NCBI RefSeq assembly: GCF_945859685.1
Contig: NC_079147.1
Coordinates: forward strand, 106,747,525-106,811,524
Direction: 5' to 3'
From: Eupeodes corollae
Taxonomy: Eukaryota; Arthropoda; Insecta; Diptera; Syrphidae
DNA length: 64,000 nt
Part shown: piece by piece, positions 33,320-42,200 of the stretch
Position numbering within the stretch: position 1 is the stretch's first letter
Layout: every line of letters begins with the position of its first letter
Position numbers and translations under genes: made by a program
Notes under the pieces: generated by a model
The model's input: only the letters and a program-made list of their open reading frames with translations
The model's database searches: none
What the model was told of the DNA's origin: nothing

Positions 33320-35080
33320 AGAGGATGGGATGCGACCCACACTGATAACTTCCCATCCCGTCTGTCCATTTGTCTTGCTTAAAAGTTTGTCTATATGTAC
33401 TAGTATCAATTTTACCAAATTTGCGTACTATTTTTTATATATTTTATTTTTTATGAAAAAACGGACTGTTGGATTTTTATATACAAATAACTGAATATCG
33501 AAAACAATACTTTCTGTAAAATAAAATAAGTTTGAAGCCAATATTTTTAATTTTTGAAAAGCTATTTGAGTCGAAAGTAAATTTTTACCAAGATTTAGTA
33601 TTGTTTTTTTTAAGAGTTTTATTTTTTGTAAAAAACCGTCAATTCGATTTTCTTCAAAATTCTATCGAATGTTGAAAACAATATTTTCTATAAGATAAAA
33701 TTAGTTTGAAGCCAATATTTTATAGTTTTGAAAAGATATTTGAGTCGAAAATCAATTTTTACCAACTTTTGTTAATTTTTTTGTAGGTATTTAATTTTTT
33801 GTACAAAAACTATCAATTCGATTTTTTTCAACATTTTACTAAATGTTAACAACAATATTTTTTGAAAGATAAAAGTAGTTAAAAGCCAATATCTACAATT
33901 TTTGAAAAGATATTTGAGTCGAAAATCAATTTTTACAAGCTTTTATACATTTTTTTTAAGGTTTTTATTTTTTGTAAAAAAAACTGTCAATTCGATTTTT
34001 CTCACCATCTTTCAGAATGCTTAAAGCGATATTTATTATAAGATAAAATAATTTTGAAGTCTAACTTTCAAGTTTTTGAAAAGATATTTGAATCCATATT
34101 CAATTTTTACCAACTTTTGTTTTTAATTTTTTATAAAAAAACTGTCAATTCGATTTTGTTCAAAATTTTACTGAATGTCGACAACAATATTTTTTGAAAG
34201 ATAAAAGTAAATTTAAGCCAATATTTCGAAGTTTTGAAAAGATATTTGAGTCGAAAATCAATTTTTACCAACTTTTATTAATTTTTTTTTTAGGTTTTTA
34301 TTTTTTTATAAAAAAAACTGTCAATTCGATTTTCCTCAAAATTTTACTGAATGTTGAAAACAATATTTCTTATAAGATAAAATAAGCTTGAAGCCTAAAT
34401 TTCAAGTTTTTGAAAAGATATTTGAATCGATATTTAATTTTTACGAACTTTGAGTAATGTTTTTTTTAGATTTTTATTTTTTATAAAAAAAAACTGTCAA
34501 TTCGATTTTTCTCAAAATTTTATTAGATTTCAAAAACATTATTCTCCGTTGCTCAAAATTGTTTTGGAGATGAAATCATATGTTAGTCTTTAAATTTAGG
34601 AGGTGACACATTTTTTTTTCAGTTTTTTTGATTTAGAAAAAAAACCGTTAGATAGATTTTTTTCAAAAAATATACTTCTTTGAGATCACGTTACGGTTTA
34701 TTATATAAAATTTAATTTAAGTCTCTGGCGTTTTTGGTTCGTAAGATATTTAGGGTTAACCAAAATTTTCACCTTTTTTTTAAACTGCTATGGTAAAAAA
34801 ACCACCCACGCAATTTTCTTGAGAGCCCTTTCTGCATCTTTCTGCCTTATTATCTGTATAACAAAATTTATTTGACTTCGATATCTCTTCTGGTTCATGA
34901 GCTATGGACGACGAAAAAACGTCGCGAACGTACGGACGTACGAACGTACGTACACACGCACGCACAGACATCTTTCTAAAAATCTTTTATTTCGACTCTA
35001 GGGACCTTGAAACGTCGAGAAATGTCAAAATTTTTAATTTGACAAATCGGACCCATTACAATAACTTCCTATGGGAAGTT
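33320..35080 (-). repeat. Right arm of the foldback element
   Basis: Inverse of the left arm. The repeat motif TTTGAAAAGATATTTGAGTC appears at about 33555, 33735, 33912, 34077, 34237 and 34417, so this arm has one or two more units than the left and is about 400 bp longer. The outer end is TTCCTATGGGAAGTT at 35066-35080. Confidence 0.85.
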
Positions 35081-35087
35081 AATAAAT

Positions 35088-35358
35088 TGGGTGGCGCAAC
35101 AGTCCCTTGAGAACTAGGGCCTACTGACTTACAGCTCTCAATCATTCCTATGTGCGAGTAATGTTGTCAGTTTATATGCCGAGTCCGAACGGCTAATTTG
35201 AGAAAGCGCTTTTTCATGACAAGAGTTACTTTTGGAGAAGTTGTCAATTCCTCGGAAGAGGCAGTACACGTGAAAAGACTTTAGATGGCATAGGCAGGGA
35301 TCGAACCCAAGACCTTTGGAATGACAGTTCAACGCACTAACCATCAGGCCACGGGTAC
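35088..35358 (-). mobile_element. tRNA-derived SINE, full copy
   Basis: On the minus strand it starts GTACCCGTGGCCTGATGGTT, with an A-box-like TGGTTAGTGCGTTGA and the B box GGTTCGATCCC (the plus strand shows GGGATCGAACC at about 35298-35308). It continues through a tRNA-unrelated body to GGGACTGTTGCGCCACCC. The same sequence, split, occurs on + at 40424-42215. It directly abuts the foldback right end. Confidence 0.8.
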
Positions 35359-35720
35359 ATGCCTTTTTAATCTAACCTTTTCTATATTATCACTTTTTTT
35401 ATTATTATTCGAGCCGTTAGTATGCTGGCTAATACAGAACTTTTGAAATTATTTTATTGCTGGTAGACTGGAATATGAGGCAAGCCGAAGAATTATCTGC
35501 TTTTCTCATGATGTTCTTGTTTTTGTGGTTTGATCTTTTTGATTGTTCCCATATTTTTGAGAATCCGCAGGATATTTGCTTACAAATGTCTTGCTTCTAT
35601 GAAATATCGTTACTATTGCACGTCCTGAAAAAAAACCTCCCGTATTTTTAGACGTTTATATTAAAAGCATTTTATAGATGAAATGTTAATGTTTAAAACT
35701 AAGTAATTATTTTATTATGT
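35359..35720. other. Spacer, no gene seen
   Basis: A 64-codon open frame at 35457-35651 has no recognisable feature. Confidence 0.4.
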
Positions 35721-36649
35721 AAGGTGGCGCTACACTCCGGGCGGACTTGGGCCTCAACCAACATGCGTCTACATCTACAGCCACCTCGTTCCCTATCTCT
35801 CCCACCTGCGTACGCCACCTGAGTAGCGGTCTTTCTCTACCGCGTCGCCCCTTGGGATTGCCTTTGAAGACCTTTTGGGCTGGAGGGTTGATGTCCATTT
35901 GCTCTACATGACCCAGCCATCTAAGTCGTTAGACTTTTATCTTCTTCTCCACTCTTGATCTATGCAGATGGGACCAAAGATCACCTGAAGAATATATCTC
36001 TAACAGATCCTAACACGCTCTCATCCAGGTCCAGGGCCAGCGCCATATATAAGGTGTTTTTAGATACTCGAGAGAGGACTTTACTACTCAATTGCCTTCG
36101 AAGTCCGAAAAAGTAGCGATTTGTAAGACTTATTTTGCGCTGGTGTCGTTGTCTAAATTTTAAGCGGTGCCTAGGTAGTCAAAGTCCTTAACTACCATAA
36201 AGTTATAGCTGTCCATAACGTTTTGTCCAAGACTTCGTCGTTGCTCAATGTCCTTTTTTGATAACAACATATACTTCGTATTGCCCTCATTGACCACTAA
36301 ACCCATCTTCTTCGTTTCCGTCGAAATACTCAAAAACGCTCCACTGACATCACGCTTTGATCTTCCAATTATGTCAATATCATCTGCGTATCCCAGTAAT
36401 TGGATTAACCTTTGGAAGATTGTGCCTCTAGTGTTGATGACAATTCTTTCCAGAACGATATTGAAGAAGTCGCATGACAGTGCATCGCCTTGTCTAAAAC
36501 CTTTTTTGACATCAAATGCATCGGTGAGATCTTTTCTGACCTTAATAGAGCAGCGTGCATTCTCCAACGTCATTTTGCACAAACGGATAAGTTTGCCAGG
36601 GATAAAAAACTATAGATGCTGTCAAACGCGGCTTTATAACTGATATAAA

Positions 36650-37920
36650 CGGTGATTTTTTAAGAGCTTGAGAACTTTAAAAAAAAAAAACGCATAAAAT
36701 TTGCAAAATCTCATCGATTCCTTATTTGAAACGTTAGATTGGTCCATGACATTTACTTTTTGAAGATAATTTCATTTAAATGTTGACCGCGGCTGCGTCT
36801 TAGGTGGTCCATTCGGAAAGTCCAATTTTGGGTAACTTTTTCGAGCATTTCGGCCGAAATAGCCCGAATTTCTTCGGCAATGTTGTCTTCCAAAGCTGGA
36901 ATAGTTACTGGCTTATTTGTGTAGACTTAAGACTTGACGTAGCCCCACAAAAAATAGTCTAAAGGCGTCAAATCGCATGATCTTGGTGGCCAACTTACCG
37001 GTCCATTCCTTGAGATGAATTGTTCTCCGAAGTTTTCCCTCAAAATGGCCATAGAATCGCGAGCTGTGTGGCATGTAGCGCCAACTTTTTGAAACCACAT
37101 GTCAACCAAGTTCAGTTCTTCCATTTTTGGCAACAAAAAGTTTGTTAGCATTGAACGATAGCGATCGCCATTCACCGTAACGTTGCGTCCAACAGAATCT
37201 TTGAAAAAATACGGTCTAATGATTCCACCAGCGTACAAACCACACCAAACAGTGCATTTTTCGGGATGCATGGGCAGTTCTTGAACGGCTTCTGGTTGCT
37301 CTTGACTCCAAATGCGGCAATTTTGCTTATTTACGTAGCCATTCAACCAGAAATGAGCCTCATCGCTGAACAAAATTTGTCGATAAAAAAGCGGATTTTC
37401 TGCCAACTTTTCTAGGGCCCATTCACTGAAAATTCGACGTTGTGGCAGATCGTTCGGCTTCAGTTCTTGCACGAGCTGTATTTTATACGGTTTTACACCA
37501 AGATCTTTGCGTAAAATCTTCCATGTGGTCGAATAACACAAACCCAATTGCTGCGAACGGCGACGAATCGACATTTCACGGTCTTCAGCAACACTCTCAG
37601 AAACAGACGCAATATTCTCTTCTGTACGCACTGTACGCATTCGTGTGGTTGGTTTAATGTCCAATAAAGTAAACTGAGTGCGAAACTTGGTCACAATCGC
37701 ATTAATTGTTTGCTCACTTGGTCGATTATGTAGACCATAAATCGGACGTAAAGCGCGAAACACATTTCGAACCGAACACTGATTTTGGTAATAAAATTCA
37801 ATGATTTGCAAGCGTTGCTCGTTAGTAAGTCTATTCATGATGAAATGTCAAAGCATACTGAGCATCTTTCTCTTTGACACCATGTCTAAAATGCCGCGTG
37901 ATCTGTCAAATACTAATGCA
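36650..37920 (-). mobile_element. rosa-type (DD41D) mariner, one end lost
   Basis: It is inserted in RTE-like copy 2. The 3' end (plus-strand left) begins CGGTGATTTTTTAAGAGCTT near 36650. I do not find the inverse of that sequence on the other side. LINE sequence resumes at about 37920 (ATGAAAATATTTGGTCG), so the transposase-proximal terminal repeat seems deleted together with some LINE DNA. The transposase spacing (41 residues between catalytic positions 2 and 3) points to the rosa family first known from a tephritid fly. Confidence 0.75.
36753..37838 (-). pseudogene. Mariner (DD41D) transposase with catalytic Asp lost and one stop
   Basis: The frame opens MNRLTNEQRLQIIEFYYQNQ (HTH), continues through the second HTH (MSIRRRSQQLGLCYSTTWKI) to the first catalytic motif FSDEAHFWLNG. 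The second motif, normally QQDGATCHTA, reads FQKVGATCHTARD, so Asp is replaced by Val. The third is SCDLTPLDYFLWG, 41 residues later. After WGYVKS comes a stop, then VYTNKPVTIPALEDN to NEIIFKK. Total about 361 codons. Without the second Asp it cannot cleave DNA, quite apart from the stop. Confidence 0.9.
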
Positions 37921-39020
37921 TGAAAATATTTGGTCGGTGGCGGACATTCTTTGTGTGAAGTCACACTAATTTGGACCTATCAAATTGTTAACGAACTGCT
38001 TCAGAGACTGATGTCTTTGTAGTTGACACAATTCCTTTTTTGTGTATTGAAAAGACAATGCTGAGATTCTAATCATCGGGCATTCTTTCTTCCGACCATA
38101 TTTTGCAAATGAGTTGGTGCAAGATCCCTACGAAGTCATAACCTATTACTTTAAATAATTCGGCAGCGATGCATGCCGCCTGCTATAGAAGCTTTGTTGG
38201 ACATCAGTTTCGTTTCAGCTATCTTCACTTCGTCGATTTTATTTGCCTCACAGCGGTATTCGTTTTTTCTTCGCCGTAATATAATTTTCAATATTTTCCT
38301 CATATACTGCGTTTCTACTACAATGTTCCATTGATTGTCTTTACAGGCTTCAGTTCGTGGCTGATACCCTTGGGAGGTTTTTTTGCCTTTTGGTAAAATT
38401 TACGAACATCATTCCTGTTGTGATATTCCTCTATCTCGCTTCAGAGGTGACATTCTTTATGGCTGCAAGATAATGCTTCCACTGGTTTTTGATGACTAGG
38501 ACGTCTTAAGAGGTTTTAAGAGGCTCGATAGGAAAAGGACATAGCGATTGGAGGAGTCTAACGTCGAATCTTCTCACAGTACTTACTTGTTTTGGCTTGG
38601 ATCGTAGCCGTACCTTGGTTACAACTAGGTATTAGTAATTTGAGTCAATGCTAACCCCTCGGAATGTTCGGACATTCTGTGTCTAGAGCAAAGTCGTGAG
38701 TTGATCGCAATGTAATCAATCTGGTTGACAGTTGAGTGATCAGGAGATTCCCATGTAGCACCTTTTTATGCGTTTTTTTCGTAGTTCATTATTTGATATA
38801 AGGAAATTCCAACGTTCGTTTTTAATTTCAAGAATTTTTAATGGCGAAATATCTACGTAACTATTCGCAGGTATTGAACGTTTCTTAGGTACAAAACTTC
38901 TACCAGGTATAAAATGCAAAAATCTATTCCAAAATACCAGACATCATTCTAAAAGTTGGCAGAATATATTTAATCTGTCAAAAACTAACGCATCATTAAT
39001 TGAATTGCTCTCATTTGCAG

Positions 39021-39083
39021 GGAGAGAAATGTAAATGAATTCAATTAAATTCAAATCAAAAAAGCAACTAAAACAACATCAAA
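39021..39083 (+). promoter_or_regulatory. unc80: unc80 leader exon part with two upstream ORFs
   Basis: A pyrimidine-rich stretch and TTTGCAG end at 39020, giving a good 3' splice site, so the coding exon has a spliced leader of 63 nt. It holds ATGTAA at 39029-39034, a start directly followed by stop, and a second ATG at 39035 opening a 23-codon frame that ends TGA at 39104-39106, i.e. 20 nt beyond the UNC80 start in another frame. In the UNC80 frame the leader has a stop, so 39084 is the first possible start. Both uORFs should lower UNC80 translation. Use of this splice site is inferred. Confidence 0.6.
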
Positions 39084-39239
39084 ATGGTGACAGCCAACTT
39101 TGCTGAACTCTATGACTTCCAACAAGACGATGGACTTCAAGACTTGGGTTTACCAGTTTCGGTGCAGACATTTTTGTGGCGACAAATTGCGCCATTTATT
39201 CGACCAAAACTTGGAAAACATCATGAAGCAACTTGTATG
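39084..39239 (+). CDS. unc80: unc80 coding exon 1
   Basis: ATG in good context (CATCAAAATGG). 52 codons: MVTANFAELYDFQQDD then the conserved LPVSVQTFLWRQIAPF. It ends HEATCM, with donor gtaagt at 39240, phase 0. Confidence 0.92.
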
Positions 39240-42200
39240 GTAAGTTTCTTTTTCAAAAATTAAAAATTAATTAAAAATTATTATTTTACCAAAAATGACA
39301 AAAATGGATGTGTGGAATGATCACTCTATGCTAAATATGGTTACATATTAAAATAAGCTTATCATTAACAAAACAAAACATAAATAATATCTAAATAAAT
39401 GAAGCTGTAAATAAGCTTAAATAAATTTTGATGTGACAAAAAATACTCGTAGCTCCAAATGAGCCGTGAAATGTCATCATAAGTGTTTTGATATTGTGTC
39501 TGAAAAATTTTATTTATAACGAAATAAAATTCGATGGATGTTTTCTATGTAACATACATAAATGTTCACACACATTTTTGTTTGATCCTTTTCTTTACCT
39601 ATAATCAAATTCCCTTTGCATAGTTGAAGTATTTTCCTTTGCTTTTGAAGATTTTGAAAGGTTTGCCTTCATCTTTTATACACTTTTAATCTAAAATTTT
39701 TTAAATATGAAATGGGAAAGTAATCGGTATACAAGAACCTACTTTATAAGTCTAATTAAAGAATCCTTAAAATTTTACGAAATATAAAAACATGTCTAAA
39801 TTTATTTTATTTTAGCTGTTGTCCCAATGGCGAATACTTACTATTTTCTAGATCATGTTTTGGCAAATATTTTAAATGAGAAGCAAAGGATAATACTTCA
39901 CTTATAATTATGGATAACTGTGGTGAATTTGTTGGTCTATTACATTTGCCCTAATACAAATAAATTAAACTTAAAATTGCGTCAAGAGCTATCCACACTT
40001 AGTTTTTAGAAATATTTATTGCCTTTTATTTTCATATACAATTAAGTAACTTCTCCCAAAGGAATAAGGAATTTCCTTAACATGCAACTGGGTTCTATGA
40101 ACTTTCTCGTTTAACGTTTTTGTTTCTGATTAATTTATTTAGCAAAATTTTAATATTTTTTAAAACTGACGAAACGTGTTGAAACTCTTGTATCCTTTGA
40201 TACCACTTTCATAAGGGAGTACACAGGTTCCGGGTTCCATAGAAAAGTAAACCTTCTCCTTTAGCCATTATTTTATTGCTCTTGATAGATTTTACATTAG
40301 ACCTGTTATAGGTATCTTTTCTAGACACTGTTTAAAAGGTGTTAGTGCTTAAGATAAAGGTTCTCAATAAAGATTACATATTTACAGGGCTCAATATTTT
40401 GCTATTATAACTATGTGTTGTACCAACCTGTGGAATGATGGTTAGTGCGTTGGACTGTCATGCCAGAGGTCTTGGGTTCGATCCCTGCCTGTGCCACGGG
40501 TACTGTCTCTTGCGAGGAATCGGAAAATTCTCCGAGAGTAAGGTACGTGTCCATTTGAGAGTACTTCTGCTAGTTAACTCTCGAGAGCAAATCTTTGCAG
40601 ACTGTCCATTTGAGAGCCTAATTTTAGAAATTTTGCTATCGGGAGCTTTCTGCTGCAATGCTTACAGTTTTCTTGCTGAGGGTACTCTCATAATCGTGTC
40701 CACTTGATAGATTTCTTCTGCTAGCATATTATCAGTTGGCTATGTTTTCTTACAAGCGAAGGGTTGCAGCTCCTTTAATTATCGGCATTGTTCTAAAAAA
40801 AGGAAAAAGAATTTTAAAAAATGTAGGGTCAAATTGAAGATCCTCAACAGTTTCGAAATTTTTGCCGTTTGACAGTTAGTGAAATTGAATTTTTGATACA
40901 AAACGTTGGACCCATAATTTAAAAAAAAAAAGATACTCAATTAAGGGAAGCCATGCGAGCGTATACTGGTAACACTTACAGCCCTATTCTGCTATTCACG
41001 TGGATCGTATATTCGATTCCCTTTCACACTGCCTTTGCATTCTGCTATCTATGCGGTGAACTACTTTATCCAAAACCAATTTGACATTCAAATAACAGCT
41101 ATTCATGTACAAATCTTGGGAATGTTGGATAAATTGTTTTGATTCGTACAAAAATTAAGTTTAAACAATCCACCTAAACAGAATAATTTGTGTAGTTTTT
41201 AGAAATGGGCAGTATTGTACTTTTTATTCCAATTGTAAGCAGAGGAATAAGAGAATCCTCAAACAGAGAGCTTCAGAGAAATATTAAAAAGTGTATTCCT
41301 TCCCCTAAAAACGTTAATATTCTTTTATTTATAAAGATAAACATCAAATGAAAAATCCGCTGCATTTTATATGCCGATCTGAATTGTATAGAATGAATGC
41401 TTTCACGTGAATAAAAGAATTACGCGCAGTATTACCGACGCGACTTTACCGACATACACAGATTCACTTTGAATAAATAGCAGAATAATGATTAGTGAAA
41501 ATTCCAGTAAAATTCCCCCGTATGAACAGCAAAATGGGCCTGTTAGATTTTTAGCATCCGGTAAGCTAATGAATCGCAAATCATTTTCGAAAAAAACTAA
41601 AAGTTAATTGTATGATCTGCGTAAGTGATTCATACGGCAGCCTTCAGTACCTTTTTCGGATTCCAGTATGTACAATAGGAAGAACTGTGAGAGACGTCTG
41701 TCCAGAAATTTTCAACAGTTTAAAAGACAAGTTTTTGAAGGTAAAAACAAATTTTATTTTCAAATCAAATTTATATGAACAAATGACATAGTTTCCACTG
41801 CTTTGCCATGTTTACTCTCGACAGCTACTCGCAAAATACGAACTGTGTTGGTATTCCGCGAGCTTATCTCTGATAGTGGTAAGCACATCTGTCCACTTGC
41901 GAGTGCCTTTCAAAAAGATCGAATGCCGAGAGTAATTAGTCAACTCTCCGCGAGCTACTCTCTAGATTATGTCCACTCACGAGATCGCTCTCGAGAGCAG
42001 CTTGAGAGCGACTCGCAGCACGTTTACTCTCAAATGGACATCCACCTTAATTCTTGTAATGAAAAAGTGCTTTCTCAATTTAGCAGTTAAATTAGTAGTT
42101 CGTATTCGGCATATAAACTGTAGGTCTCCTCCATCCCTGCAATTTCTCGAACACAGGAATTGTTGAGAGTTGTAAGTCACTAGGCCCAGGTACACTACGG

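Larger units (their letters stand above)
30600..35080. mobile_element. Foldback-type element: long inverted arms of tandem ~170-bp repeats
   Basis: The left arm (30600-31950) and right arm (33320-35080) are inverted copies of each other. The outer ends match almost base for base (AA[T/C]TTCCCATAGGAAGTTATTG, then TAATGGGTCCGATTTGTC), as do the ACGT-rich blocks (30710-30775 and 34915-34975) and the inner ends (GGGTCGCATCCCA at about 31936 and its inverse TGGGATGCGACCC at 33327). Between these lie 5 or more direct repeats of about 170 bp per arm. This matches foldback/Galileo-type transposons. A 1.37-kb core lies between the arms. No complete transposase seen. Target duplication not resolved. 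Confidence 0.85.
35721..38763 (-). pseudogene. RTE-like LINE copy 2 (EN and RT remains), split by a rosa-type mariner
   Basis: Minus-strand remains in order: endonuclease-region debris (37950-38763, matching 61280-62350 of copy 4), then after the mariner the RT: RCSIKVRKDLTDAFDVKKGF and RQGDALSCDFFNIVLE (motif B), GYADDIDIIGRSKRDV (motif C), and the thumb and C-terminal tail to 35721. About 60 bp of LINE sequence present in copies 1 and 4 is missing at the mariner junction. Unlike copies 1, 3 and 4, no ACTT-type tail is left, only AT-rich DNA. Several small deletions make it dead. Confidence 0.8.

Noticed and set aside
33320..34600. CRISPR-like array of regularly spaced repeats
   Set aside because: Unit sequence is AT-rich, ~170 bp, degenerate throughout with no unique spacers, and sits in a foldback arm of a eukaryotic genome.
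40439..40510. Functional tRNA gene
   Set aside because: A- and B-box-like motifs are present, but the arms do not close and the same head plus body recurs at 35088-35358, so it is a SINE.
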